The notes under the pieces: model-generated
The model's database searches: none
What the model was told of the DNA's origin: nothing
What the model saw: only the letters and a program-made list of their open reading frames with translations
Shown here: positions 23,060-35,108 of the stretch, one piece after another
Layout: each line of letters starts with the position of its first letter
How positions within the stretch are numbered: position 1 is the stretch's first letter
Program-made: the position numbers and the translations under genes
Assembly (NCBI GenBank): GCA_025201805.1
Contig: MU619417.1
Location: 2,729-46,878 of the forward strand
Source: Parasitella parasitica
Lineage: Eukaryota; Mucoromycota; Mucoromycetes; Mucorales; Mucoraceae
DNA: 44,150 nt
Direction of reading: 5' to 3'

Positions 23060-23915
23060 GTATGTTATTGCTGAAAAGAGATAACAAACAAATTCAGGTC
23101 CATCATCAGTTCGTCTATGATCAGCTGTGACGCTTCAAAAGGTGGCTTGATTTACACAGCATTACGCCAAGGATACCCACTTTGCAAGATGTAGCACACA
23201 CAAGGGCAGCATGCATCATAATCTTGGATGACGTTTAGTGAATAATGCCATGATAAATAATTTAAAGATGCAGAATGCAATTACCAAATCAGTTTAACCT
23301 TGATCCGCAAATTTCCTCATTTTTTCAGGCTTTATTCTTGGTAAAGTGCTAATATTTATTTGGGCAGTTCCAGTGCTTTTTTATTTTACGAAAAACAATG
23401 TATATTTTATCAACATTCCATCCGCAATAGTATGCTGATAGATCATGTCTATGATTCAACAAATACAGGTAGCCGGACAGTCCGAAAAATGGTGTTTAAA
23501 ATAACAAAAATCCGGACACCACTCGAACTACTGCTTAATTCGGCCCGGGTTAGCCGGACATTTGTTTGAATCCAACAAGTGTGCATCAGTTAAAGCATAA
23601 TAATTGGCAAAAAGTAAAAGCAAGTTGTCTTGGCACATTAAATGAATATTACGCAGTTTTGAATTCTCTTTCAAATGGTGTAGTTTGGGACATCTTTTCT
23701 GCCAAAACAATGAAAGTTACATACAGAACTTGATGAAAAGTCAATCGCTTGGATGTTGATTACATTTGCATAAACAACATAAGCCACGTACTGTTTGACA
23801 GTCGTTTAATTATCCTTTTTTTTGTGACTTTATACAATCAAGCTTTCTACGAAAAAAAAAACTACATTTCCCCTTCAAAAACATACCAACTTTTTGTTTT
23901 CTTGTGGAAGATATT
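23060..23915. other. Intergenic region upstream of DHFR and NOP2
   Basis: 856 bp between divergent start codons. It holds the small CGGACA-motif repeat at 23455-23570, listed separately. Open frames here are short and without resemblance to known proteins. Confidence 0.5.
23455..23570. repeat. Short MITE-like element with CGGACA motifs
   Basis: TAGCCGGACA occurs twice as a direct repeat (23470-23479, 23551-23560), and TCCGGACA-type motifs occur in both orientations between them. The outer ends TTCAACAAAT and ATTTGTTTGAA are near-perfect inverted copies. This GC-rich motif cluster stands out in AT-rich intergenic DNA. It could be the remnant of a DNA-transposon terminus or a non-autonomous element. 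Confidence 0.45.
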
Positions 23916-25951
23916 ATGGGTTATAAAGCCAAGAACAAGCAAGGTAATCCTGAGCCTCTCGAGAAGCCTGTCTATGAAGGTCTTTCAAAGAGAGCAAAAG
24001 CTAGACTCAACAAGACCAAAGCTGCTGCTGCTGAAAAGAAGAGTAAAAAGCGTCAACATGTAGAAGAGCCCAAGAAATCCAACAAGAAGGCAAAGAAGGC
24101 GGTTGAAGAAAATCCTGAGGAGGATCTCTGGGATAATATTGAAGTTGCTTCTGATGTTGAGAATAGCGATGATTTGGACGACGAATTCGATATGGAAAAC
24201 CTTGATCAAGTCGTTGGTAATGGCGATAAGGAAGAAGAAGAAGAGGATGAGGAAGATGAGGATGAGGATGAGACACCAGAAGATTTTCCTCAAGCTAAAG
24301 GTGGTTTCCTTGGTTCTGATTCTGAAGAAGAACAAGGTGATGAGATGGATTTTGACCAGGAGGGCGATGAAGACGAAGAGGATGATGAATACGACAGCGA
24401 TGACATTGCAGAGGTATTTGACATCTGCATCACATGTGTGAATAATTAACCGACTGGTTCTTTTTTTCTTTATTGCTTTGCAGGGAGAAGGTCTGGATGA
24501 ACGTAAATCTCGCAAGATTGAAGCTCGTGCAGCTCGGGAAGCTGCTGATGCCGAAGCCGAGTTGTTAGAACAAGCAAATCAAGACAGTGAGCTTGAAGAA
24601 GATGAGCGATACGTTCTACCAGAGGGCGATGAGAATGAGTTGGTTGCCGATGTTACTGTGGTCAGCCAACGCATCAAAGAGATTGTCAATGTTCTCAATG
24701 ATTTCAAAAAGCTTCGTGATCCCAACAGTGATCGCCAAGATTATGTTGATCGTTTAATCAAAGATGTATCCAACTACTATGGCTATTCTGAATTTTTGGC
24801 CGAGAAGCTCTTTAATTTATTCAGTGTCTCTGAAGCTATTGAATTCTTTGAGGCAAATGAAGTGCCCCGTCCTGTCACTATCCGTACAAACACCTTGAAG
24901 ACTCGCCGCCGTGATCTTGCTCAGGCTTTGATTAACCGTGGCGTTAATTTGGAACCCATTGGTAAATGGAGTAAAGTAGGCCTTCAAGTATTTGACAGTA
25001 GCGTCCCTATCGGTGCTACTCCTGAATATCTTGCTGGTCATTATATGCTTCAAGCCGCATCTTCTTTCCTGCCCGTCATGGCATTAGCTCCTCAACCCAA
25101 TGAACGTGTGCTCGATATGGCCTCTGCTCCGGGTGGTAAAACCACATACATCGCTGCTTTGCAAAAGAATACAGGTATGGTGTTTGCCAATGATGCCACC
25201 AAGGATCGTTTAAAGTCCTTGATCGCCAATATTCATCGTATGGGAGTCAAAAACGCAGTTGTTTGTAACTATGATGGCCGTGAATTCCCCAAGGTCATTG
25301 GCGGATTTGACAGAGTTTTACTTGATGCGCCCTGCTCAGGTACAGGTGTCATTTCGAAAGATCCCAGTGTCAAATTGAACAAGACTGAGAAAGACTTTAT
25401 TGATATCCCTTTCCTTCAGAAGCAACTTATTTTATCTGCTATTGATTCAGTTGATGCCAAATCAAAGACTGGTGGCTATATTGTATATTCGACATGTTCG
25501 GTTACAGTGGAGGAAAACGAAGCAGTTGTGAATTATGCTTTATCGAAGCGTCCTAATGTAAAGCTGGTTTCCACTACTCTTGATTTTGGTCGCGAAGGTT
25601 TTGTTTCTTACCGTGGAAAGACATTCCACCCTAGCGTCAAATTAACTCGTCGTTTCTACCCACATGTCCACAATATGGATGGTTTCTATGTTGCAAAGTT
25701 CAAGAAATTGAACAACAAATATGATAACCACAAGGATGAAGAATTGAAGAGCCATCAAGATGATGATCATAACAAAGAAACTCAAGAAAACAAGAAAAAG
25801 ACTGAGCAATCTCTTGCTTTCAACAATGAAGAGGATTCTAAATATATTGAAGGTAAGTTTATCTGTTTTACTAGCGTGTTGCTCTCGATACTAAATTGTA
25901 TATGCAGAATCCAAACTGACTCAAAGAAAGAAAAAGGGTCTCAGGAAATAA
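23916..25951 (+). CDS. NOP2: 25S rRNA (cytosine-C5)-methyltransferase Nop2
   Basis: Three exons, 23916-24413, 24484-25852 and 25908-25951; phases close to 636 residues. The N-terminus is Lys-rich, then strongly acidic (long Glu/Asp runs, about residues 70-165), typical of nucleolar proteins. The methyltransferase core has the SAM-binding motif VLDMASAPGGKTTY (about residues 374-388), the DAPCSGTGV motif (about 447) and the catalytic YSTCSV motif (about 501), matching the two-cysteine NSUN/Nop2 type. The C-terminus ends in a basic tail on the last exon. Family knowledge: it methylates C5 of a cytosine in large-subunit rRNA and is essential for 60S assembly in the nucleolus. ATG 23916 begins the conserved MGYKAKNKQG. 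Confidence 0.93.
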
Positions 25952-26110
25952 AAATCTCCATATTCATTTGTTATCATCTTTCAAACCTTTTCTTATAAAT
26001 AAACTTGTTCCATATATTAGATTTTTTTTCAAAGCAAAATTCTACTGTTCGTATGTATATATATTTATGGCATTTATTTACAAGTGATCTAAAGGGAATG
26101 CTTTTCTATA

Positions 26111-26530
26111 TTATGCACATGGCCTATGACGATGCTTCTCAAGAAGTTTTGTCAATAAAACTGCCTTTTCATTTTTGCATGCACGTTCCAGTTGGTCTTC
26201 CAAGTTTGGTATACTTCCATAGTATTTGCTTTGGATTCGGGTTGGTATTTCTGCCTTTTCAGGATTCAGGGAGGTATCTTCTTCATCTTCAACTATTGTT
26301 TTTTCACTAATTTGGAAATCAAAGGCGGGGCAATCAACCGGTAAAGGCTTTCTCCATAATTTCTTTTCTGTAGGAAGAGTGATATCGGCATGCTGTGGCA
26401 CAGCTGGTGGTATATCCTTAGGCTCTATTTGATTTGTGCTGCTGGGAGCAATGCATGCTGAAAAACTAAAGTTATTTAATTGCTGACTGATTCTGTTTTT
26501 CCAGAGTCTTCTGATTTTTGATTCTGACAT
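26111..26530 (-). CDS. Small protein of unknown function
   Basis: Single-exon frame of 139 residues beginning MSESKIRRLWKNRISQQLNN, with a Pro-rich centre (EPKDIPPAVPQH), an acidic patch (VEDEED) and a helical C-terminus (NEKAVLLTKLLEKHRHRP). No family was recognised. A textbook TATAAATAG element lies about 85 bp upstream on the same strand, which is the best argument that the frame is a gene. It is convergent with NOP2 and about 160 bp from its stop. Confidence 0.55.
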   Translation of the reverse strand: MSESKIRRLWKNRISQQLNNFSFSACIAPSSTNQIEPKDIPPAVPQHADITLPTEKKLWRKPLPVDCPAFDFQISEKTIVEDEEDTSLNPEKAEIPTRIQSKYYGSIPNLEDQLERACKNEKAVLLTKLLEKHRHRPCA

Positions 26531-26610
26531 TGGATTTATACAAGTTGACTTGTTGCAGAAAAAGAAGAGGAAATGAAGAGCGATGAAAATAGACCATGAT
26601 AAAATTCACA

Positions 26611-26622
26611 CTATTTATATGT
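26611..26622 (-). promoter_or_regulatory. TATA box of the small gene at 26111-26530
   Basis: TATAAATAG reads on the minus strand about 85 bp before the ATG at 26530. Confidence 0.55.
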
Positions 26623-27658
26623 ATTTCAATTCCGGCATTATAGTACAAGCAAGAGCCCTATCCACAAGCTAATAATAGCATTTCTCCATGTAAACACTTG
26701 AGTAGTTTATTTTTTCTTGGATTCGCATTATTGGATTCAAATGTCACCTAAGCTTATCTTTTTGACAGCGATTGAATATGTCTGCTTTTTTCTTGATGTG
26801 TATACGCATAGTTTCATGTTACCTTGAACCCTACATGTTACACACTTAAATGTCTGAGTCTTCGTTTGATTTTTCATACATGATAGTTGATATTTGTATA
26901 CAAATCAATTAGCCAAGACCAGGACCAAGCACTAATCTTTTTCGAGATATTTTGCCGTACTATGATTTCCTGCCTTGAAAGAAGGCTATAAATAGACTTT
27001 TGTATACTCTCTTTCCTTACTTCTTGTTTAAGGTTGGCCCCCGAAGATAATTGTTTTCCCCTTTTTGATTATTTAATTCATCCGAGACATCAAATAGCAG
27101 ATGACGGAGAACAATCTGGTTGTGCACCCACACAAAAAAAAAAAAAAAAAAACGAACAATTATTACCACCAAGCGCAATTTTCATTGTAAAATTCATTAG
27201 TAAAGGGAGATCTCCCCATGCATCTCCCCTTCACTCCCTCTTCTCATGACAACAACTTGATATCCTGGCACAATTTACTTGTTTAAATTAGTAAAAACCT
27301 CGAGCAACTTGATATTTATTTAGAAAACAAAGAAATTGCACTATGGTATAAGCATGGCAGGCTAACTTTGGTGTGATTTTTGGGTTCCTTGGTATAATAT
27401 AAACCAAAGTAAATTAAAATTTTGTAAACATCTTGGCTGCTACCAAGTTGCCCTCAAGGATCTACATAAAATATAAACATACCTGAAGTTTCTGATCTCT
27501 TATTTTTAATTTGAGAAACAGTAGATTAAATAAGCCCATTTCTTCATTTACTACCGCTATAATTTCAATCAAAAATTCTCTGTGCACATCAGAATGATAA
27601 CCTTAGTAAAAATAATCAATTGCTTATGCATCTTGTTAAGTTGTCAATATTACATGCA

Positions 27659-27697
<39 letters not shown>

Positions 27698-27924
27698 NNN
27701 NNNNNNNCTGAATTTCAAGTTTTTAAAGTGTTGTAATACATCTTTCTTGTACACAAGATACAATTACTTCAAAAACGAGAAAGAATCATTGAACAAGATG
27801 AATGAATTACTCTTCTCTCTTGCTCTTCCTTTATCGTTTATTTCTTTTTTTATCTTTTTTTTTATTGCTTGTCATTATTTGACATTATAACGAATAGAAC
27901 CGGAAAAAACATAGATACATATAA
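26623..27924. other. Intergenic region with orphan TATA box and assembly gap
   Basis: A TATAAATAG element on the plus strand (26987-26995) has no credible reading frame downstream. An A19 tract occurs near 27133, and a T37 tract runs into ten N bases (27698-27707). No gene is supported; sequence hidden by the gap cannot be judged. Confidence 0.5.
27661..27707. other. Poly-T tract and assembly gap (10 N)
   Basis: 37 consecutive T are followed by ten N bases. Gap length is probably arbitrary, so distances across this point are unreliable. Confidence 0.95.
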
Positions 27925-29251
27925 ATGGGAGCAAAACATTCTCGACAATTGAACGAAAATCATCAAAGAGGCAGTATTCAACAACAATCAGAGTCAATTA
28001 ATGTGGATTCAAGAAAGCCTCGATCGGCAACCTCAGTCATTATTGATGGCCGAGACTACCATGTTGACGAAATTGGAGTGTATACTTTACCAAGAGACGA
28101 ACTAGAGCAAGATAGACTGAATTCCGTAAGACACCTCCGTTTATTTTACGTAATTTTAATCCTTATATTTATATATCATACATGATAGCAACATTTTTCA
28201 TTAAAAGCGCTTTACAATGGGTAAAAAGTACAAATACATGTCATATAGAACAACGATTAAAAGTTTGGATTTTGCTCAGCAGAAATGTTTTACCCACAGT
28301 TGAAAAATTGCTACCATCAAATGCAAAGATTCTGGATCTTGGCTGTGGATCAGGATGCTGGGTTATGGTATACCATGTTGTTGTTTTAGACTATTCTGAT
28401 ACAAAGATTTTTTTTTTTAACCCAAATTAATTAGGAAATGGCCATTGACTGTCCCCAATGCCAAATCATTGGGCTTGATATGGCCGACATGTTTCCAACT
28501 ACGATCAGACCTGAAAATGTTAAATTCGAGCTACATAACATGCTGAATGGATTACCTTACCCTGATCAAACATTCGATTATGTTCATATGCGATTATTGG
28601 TCACTGGTCTGCGCACAAAAGAATGGCCTGTGGTCATAGCTGAAATTTATCGGGTGCTTAAACCCGGGGGACTCGTGCAACTCGTGGAGTCGGATTTTAC
28701 TGTAAGAAAAAAAAAGAAGCACGATATGATAGAATGCCCGCATCTAAAATATGTATAAACATATATCGATAGGAAGAGTCCCATTCACAGATAGTCGAGG
28801 CATTTAATAAAGAGCGTGAGTCATTCTTCTGTACGTTTGTAGTATACGTGATATACGATTGACATAATGAATACACAGTTCGTGATGCCATGGTAGAGAT
28901 TGATCAAGATCCATGGATTGGTTCGAAATTGGGATCTCTACTTGATCAAGCTGGTTTTAACGTTTTAGAGTCAAATGAAAAATATCTAGACTACAGTAAG
29001 GATATGGGGTAAATGTTGTATACGTACACTAAATATCACTACAAGGTTTACCATTGAGTCCAATCTCCAACGAAATGCTAATAAATTGGAGGAATGCCAT
29101 GTTGTCCATCAAACCATTGCTCGCTCATCGGTTCAGTGCAAGTAAAACTACCGACAAGTACAACTCAGAAGTGGATCGTTACATAGAAGGCATTACGCAC
29201 GCAGGATGGAAAGTGAAATTATGGGCATTATGTGGACAAAAGAAAATCTAA
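27925..29251 (+). CDS. SAM-dependent methyltransferase (class I)
   Basis: Seven exons: 27925-28125, 28189-28220, 28283-28367, 28435-28701, 28773-28815, 28879-28995 and 29046-29251. Phases close to 316 residues. After a polar N-terminus come GRDYHVDEIGVYTLPRDELE, then QDRLN and QHFSLKALYNGGN, followed by SAM motif I ILDLGCGSGCWVMEMA and motif II IIGLDMADMFP. DYVHMRLL and YRVLKPGGLVQLVE complete the fold. The layout resembles fungal LaeA/UMTA-like small-molecule or protein methyltransferases that are numerous in moulds. The substrate is unknown. MGAKHS at the N-terminus begins with Gly2, so N-myristoylation is conceivable. Splice sites at 28221-28282 and 28996-29045 were chosen by phase. Confidence 0.85.
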
Positions 29252-29851
29252 ATAAACAAATTCAGGGTCCATCGACAGCGTGCTATTACCTATCAAAATA
29301 TACTAAACTGGGAACACAGGTGGAATTAGACTCTCTTTTTTCTCTTTTAATGTAGCACTATACAAATTGCTCAAAACTGATGCTTCCATGCGTAATATGA
29401 GTATCGTGTGTGAGTTATGCGTGTGTCTTTAGCGTGAGATACATGGCTTTATGAAACGCTTTCGTTTACATGTACAAGATAAGTTTCAGATCTGTAATAT
29501 TGTTTTTTTCATGCAGTTTCTTTTTTTTTTTTTTTTAATTTTTTTTTATTACTAATATATACGTAGCTGTGCAACTATTGAAAATATATATGAGAGAAAA
29601 AAAAGAGAAAAAAAGGGAGGGAAATGTTGCATATGAAAATGAGAGAAGGAAAAGAATGATTCTATAGAGAAGCAACAAAATAAAGGGGAGACGTATGAAA
29701 AATGTTTGTATAAAAATTAAGATTGGGTCTTTGTCTAGTATGAATCGAATAATAATAATAAAAAAAGTGAGAAGGGAGAGTTTTACTACAAATGATGGCT
29801 ATGATATGCGTGTTGGATTAAAAAGGGGGGCCGTTTGGGGAGTTGCTTTGC
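29252..29851. other. Intergenic region between convergent genes
   Basis: 600 bp between the methyltransferase and the small minus-strand gene, with T- and A-rich tracts near 29520-29620. Nothing else is seen. Confidence 0.5.
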
Positions 29852-30271
29852 TTATATCATATATCCTTCGAACTCATCTGTACCAAGAATATCACGATTC
29901 CCAGATCTATAGCGTACCATCCACTTGCCATTTGGTAGTTTGACATAAAAATTTGAGTACGGAAATTCGTTTGCTTTGCAATAAGTTGGGCTAAATGGCG
30001 GAATGACAAGCGCAGATGCCCTTGATTCATTAGCGCTACCACTGTAGCTATCAACTAATACTTTCTTGCGCCTGTTGTGTGAGCGTCGCTCGATTGAGCA
30101 TGACGATCCTTTTGATGAATTGCTTTCATTGGAAGATGTTGATAAACGTCGATTACTATCCTCTGATGTGCGGAACAGATGGGAGAGTCTATTCCAAACA
30201 GTCTTCATTGTCGATGAGTCGTCCGAACTTATTGAATTGTTGTCATGCTTTTTGCGATTATAGTCAATCAT
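29852..30271 (-). CDS. Small Ser-rich basic protein of unknown function
   Basis: Single-exon frame of 139 residues. The first ~90 are Ser/Asn-rich and basic (disordered); the last ~45 look folded, with FPYSNFYVKLPNGKWMVRYR followed by a Gly/Asp-rich tail. A TATAAATA element sits about 70 bp upstream of the ATG on the same strand. No family was recognised. The contrast of a disordered head with an aromatic, structured tail supports real coding. Confidence 0.55.
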   Translation of the reverse strand: MIDYNRKKHDNNSISSDDSSTMKTVWNRLSHLFRTSEDSNRRLSTSSNESNSSKGSSCSIERRSHNRRKKVLVDSYSGSANESRASALVIPPFSPTYCKANEFPYSNFYVKLPNGKWMVRYRSGNRDILGTDEFEGYMI

Positions 30272-30339
30272 GTAGGTATAAATATAAGAATAGTGAAAAA
30301 AGGGTTGATTTTACCCAAGAAATTGAAAGAAAGCGCTTA

Positions 30340-30347
30340 TATTTATA
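30340..30347 (-). promoter_or_regulatory. TATA box of the gene at 29852-30271
   Basis: TATAAATA on the minus strand, about 70 bp before the start codon. Confidence 0.5.
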
Positions 30348-33300
30348 CAAACAACAAATTTGGTTTGAATGAGCGAGAACAATGCAGCCAATCATGACAA
30401 TGGACAAGATGGCACTTGACACCAGGCGATTTGATATAAATGGAAATATTTCGTGCAAAAAGGTAGCACAAAGCCTGATATTCATCAAACGGGTGGGATA
30501 AGCTATTTTTAACAGGTGCAATTTATCGCCTCCTTGGGGAGATACTGTTGTGCTGAAAAAATAAAAGCATCCGGTTGAATGAGTTAATGTAAATGAGTGC
30601 GCAAAATAACATCTTTACACAAAGAGAACATTTCATTTCAAACCATACATGAGTCATATCAGCAATGATACCCACGCAGTGTGAAAGTGTCATTGTCTTA
30701 CTATACACACAAGTGCGAAGCGTTCTAGTAGACTAGGTTGTTAGCGCTGAATGATGTATTGCAATCGCAGCCTTGACTCTTTTTCTCTCTGAACCAGGAT
30801 AAATAAAAAAACTAATAATAGTAGTATCATCTCTTTGTGGAATTTCTCGAATACAAAACATCACCCTGCAGATTGATTAAAAGGCATAGTATCTCGTGTA
30901 CATTATTCACCCATCTCCTGAGCCAGATTTTTGTCTCATTCATGGATCGCCAAACATATCGAGCTTTTTGTTTCGGGAAATTTTTCGATTATTGAAGATC
31001 TTTCTTGTAGCATTACTTTGCCACGACTACAAGTTTTGACCAACGACATCGCTATATAATCCCTCAACGATGGATTAAGAGCTGAAAAAGGAAGTTGCAG
31101 ATGCAATGCAAACAAGCATCGATCTATATATGTCTGTTTCTCTTTTTTTTTTTTTTTTTCTTTTTTTTTTTCTCGCTAATGTGTGCATGAAATTTCATAA
31201 TTATATCAAATACCATCCCTTGACTTGTTACGTAAGCTCATTGCCACTTATCCAGTAAGAACATTTAGCGGCAAAAAAGTACTACACAGGGTGATTTAAT
31301 ATTATTTAGTGTCAAGTATGCACAAACTCATCCCATGTAGATACAAACAATCAGTAAACCCATCATGATGTAGTTTATACAGTTTTTGGTAAATAAATTT
31401 GCTTATCTTGCTCAAGTTGCCGCTGATTCTGATGCAAGTATGCATGAAAAAGCTTGTTACACTGATGTAAGAGGGGTTTGTACGGCTTTACACTGAGAAT
31501 ATACTAATTAAAAGTGCGTTGGATCATGGCAGATTACATTTAAAAAAAAAAAGGTCAACAAATGCAGATACAAGGGATTCATCAGACCGTGTGCATACAA
31601 TAATACAAAAAGAGCATGCATATGAATGCATCACTATTTCTGTTTTACATACATAAATTTAGTTTGGCGGTGCGCAATACAAGTGGCCACATTACTACAT
31701 TTGGGCATATTTATACTGTATGCAATTATAGAATAGATTGGTAGTTCTCATATAGCAGCCATGTGTATATATCAAACACTTAAAAAGCGCGCTTATATAC
31801 ACTTGCAATTTTTCGAAAAAGACTTGATTTAATTTGTATTATTTGTATAAGCTGCCGTTTCTAGTGTGTTATTTCAATTGACGTTTGTCAATTAAAAACT
31901 CTTGACCTGAATACATTCGTCTAGTCATGTTATATGAGTGGTGCTATATTGGAATGTCATCATCATTACGTTTGTGTGATATACCTTGCACAAAATGATC
32001 AGACTTATTTACAAGAATTGCTTTAGAGTTTCAAGGGGTTAGTAGTTCATGCAAACACATCATTTTAAAGTGGATGATGTGTCAGCAATCAACTGACGAA
32101 ACTATGCAATAACACATCATTTTATTTTCATCGAGGCGTGTCTCTTCAGGCTCTATTGTCAATCAGTTGTCAGCTTACCTTGAAGTTCTACCTTTGAAGT
32201 ATTACTCAAGATTAAAATTTGTGTATATTTAAAACCCTTTCGAACATCTTTTGATGTTTATGGATCCAATGTTTTATAAATGGTTCGTTGGTAAGCGATA
32301 AACGACAAGGCATTTAATTGTTGAGTAAATGTTGTGCAGGCATGGTAGGTTTGCGGTTTTGCTGGTGCTTTAAAGTATCACTTGATTCAGACTAATACTA
32401 CTTTGGATGTTAAATTCTGTGTATATTCTCGTTAAAATTGTTAAAATTCAATGGATTTTTTTGATCTATTTTATGGCAGAAATGCATCAGATAGTGAAAA
32501 CATGATTTCCACTTAATAAACAATAATGCGCAAAAAGAAACTTTTTGCACAACGATATAATATTGGGGTATTTGACGCAGAAATCGTCGAGCTACTACGA
32601 GCCGATACAAAGAACCATCTCTTTGAGGATACCGTAAGAACTCATCAAATCGCCATTACCATTTCTTTAATTGTCCATTTTTCAATATATCCGTCATTGA
32701 AAAATATGAGCACTTGCATTAGTAGCATCCTGATTAGTGCCCTCGCTGAATAGCGCACATGGACAGAAAACCTTCACAAACAAACAGATGGGCCTTAAAG
32801 AAGCTTTTATTTGGATGCTTATGAACGTTTTGTTAATTGCCCTTGCTAAGCTTAATTTGTTTCTTGGATCAAGTACCTTGCTTTTTTCTTCGCTTTAAAT
32901 TCATAAAGTCTGCTCCAAAAGGCTTTGGTTAATCAAATCTTGATCGATCACATGCCATCTTACTTTGATTTTGATGTATCATTACCATTTACGTATTACT
33001 TACAAATATATCATCTTTCAGACTAAAATGTATCTTCCTTCAGACGAAAGCTTTGGTTGAAAGTTTATTTACAACACATACCATCGGGTACAAAATTAAA
33101 TTATCTACAAACGTACTTAAAACGATAATCTAATTGTCTTCGAACTGTGTATCATCATCATACGGATACCATACCCCACGAAAAAGATCTCATTGCATAT
33201 TTTGAATTGTTGATAGTAAACTACAATTTTGCAGGTGATTATTAAGTATCACGCTCATTATACATCAACCTAGCTTATTTCTTTGGCTTTACATTTATGA

Positions 33301-34099
33301 TTGAACCATTAAATACTAAGGACGTTGCGTAAAACCTCTTAGGATCCTACCAAATAAATTTTAATTCTGTTGCTTTCATACTGATTGCCCAATCTTGTAA
33401 ATTGTAGGGTTATCTTGTATATGTGCTTTTCTAAATTTGAAAGTGCTTACAAGTTGTAACATGCACAAAACATCATGACTCTTTGACCAGCCTCATAATC
33501 AAGTGGCCTGGAAAATCGTGCATGGAGTGATTCTTAATGTGATCCTATTCGTGTGAAACTATATGGGTAAGCTCCCTCAAGGCGATTGTAAGCAAATACG
33601 AAGAAATAGTTGATGATTATTTTCCATCTTTGAACAAACAAAAGATTTGCATTCTCACAAAGGGATAAAATGGTTTGATTGAAATCGCTGTGCAGTCTTT
33701 CCATAAGTGGAACAACTCTAATCTTAAAAAATGTAAGAGGGATAATGAGTACATTTGAACCCCACTTGTCCAAATATCAAAGGGTTTGGCTTTCAGTATG
33801 GACCCATCTTTCAATAATTATACACTATATATGATAGCAAAGCATAAATATTGGCATTGTCTTTGTTTTCGTAATCTTCATTTGGAGTTTAATGGCTTAC
33901 TTGGCTGGCCACATTCGTTTAATAAGCGATTGGATAGTCAACCACTATGTCCAGAGCATAATTGCTCTCTAAATATCTCTTGATACACTGTAATCAGCTC
34001 AACAACAAAAGTCAAGATTTTTGTATTTAAATACCCATTTTTCACGCGAATTTTTTCTTTAATGTAAAAAAAAAAAAAAGAGATACATAGATACTACAC
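30348..34099. other. 3.75-kb gene desert
   Basis: Both strands were read; no frame with family resemblance, good codon character or a consistent exon chain was found. Pieces with weak coding character are 32526-32633 (+, ends at a GTAAGA donor) and 33534-33814 (-, two frames). T-rich tracts occur at about 31143-31172. A small hairpin lies at 32055-32082. The stretch may hold non-coding RNA or decayed elements. Confidence 0.5.
32055..32082. repeat. Small hairpin plus direct copy of its arm
   Basis: ACACATCAT (32055-32063) is followed after ten bases by its exact reverse complement ATGATGTGT (32074-32082). A direct copy of the first arm recurs at 32112-32120, followed in both places by TTTA. 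Confidence 0.6.
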
Positions 34100-35108
34100 T
34101 TAATAGAAGGTGGTGGGACGCTTGGCAACAAAAAGAGCACGGTGCTTCTTGTCAACGTTAGCAAGACGGTGAGGCAAGGGGAAGGCGAGCTTGGGGGTCA
34201 AGAGTTGCTTGATGTATTGACGGCGAACATCAGCATCCTTAACCTCAGCAACACGGATGATTTGAACAGATCTAAAACGAGCACGGTGGCGGGCAGCCAT
34301 GTCTTGATAGCAGTTCTCAACAGCTTCAGTACGACGCATGGCACGGTATTCCTTATACATGTTGTGAGTGCCGGAACGAGAGTCGTAACGGATCCAGATA
34401 CCAAAGTTTTTGATTTGCTCAGGACGCTTCTCGGAGATCTGCGTTTATCGTGTTAGTCACCTACCAAGATGCAATATTAACTAAAATTTACCTTGTTTAA
34501 GGAGACAATCTCACCAGCAGCCTTCTTGACCTTGCGAAGCTTCTTCAAAAAGTACCAGAAACGAGATTTGGCAACAACGTCATTAGGGGCGAAGATTCTC
34601 ATACGGTAAAGCTTGGGAGAAGCTTCTTGAGCTGAGGGGAGCTTACGTCCAACAACCTACGAATTCATGTTAGTATTAAGCTTCCTGACATTTTTAGCTA
34701 ATATAAACTTACTTGATATTCGGTAAACTGAGGAATTAAAAAAAAATAAATGATAATTAGTAAAACTGATTTGATTTTTGATAGTTCGAGCTTCAGTTTA
34801 ACAATTGAACCAAGAGAGAAATAACGAATAATGATAAAATTGGGGGCTGGACGTCTTCATTCTGCATTGACTGCTTGATATTAATCAAAGTCGTGAATAG
34901 TATGGTGTTTAGAATGTCTAACCGGGATCGATTCTGAGGAGATTCTGTATCAAAAGATCGCAAGTTTCTAAATGCTACATATCCATCCACCCCAAAGTCC
35001 ATCCATCCATCCATTCTAAACGCATCTATTCTGCTATTTTCTGCTTGCTTGCCATTGTTGCCATGGTAACCACAAATCCATACCATGCTTTTATTCTACT
35101 TGTTGCAT
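34100..35108 (-). CDS. 60S ribosomal protein eL20 (L18a)
   Basis: Conserved exons on the minus strand are 34727-34713, 34656-34492 and 34438-34100. They encode FTEYQVVGRKLP, then [57 protein letters not shown] and the C-terminal [10 protein letters not shown], all typical of eL20. The start codon must lie on an upstream mini-exon. My preferred choice is 35108-35100 (ATG plus two codons, donor GTAGAA), giving 175 residues and the usual spacing before the EYQ motif. An alternative is a lone ATG at 35086-35084 with donor GTATGG (173 residues). The protein is a structural part of the large cytosolic subunit. The first intron (~370 bp) is by far the longest of the identified genes. Confidence 0.9.

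Noticed and set aside
23985-24515. 176-codon frame antisense to the NOP2 N-terminus
   Set aside because: Phe/Ile/Leu-rich antisense of the Lys/Glu-rich NOP2 start; looks like a membrane protein only by composition.
32526-32633. Coding-like piece ending in a GTAAGA donor
   Set aside because: Only about 36 codons and no partner exon in phase could be found on either side.
33534-33814. Two overlapping minus-strand frames with weak kinase-like or transposon-like look
   Set aside because: No catalytic motif could be identified and the frames conflict; may be a relic but not supportable.
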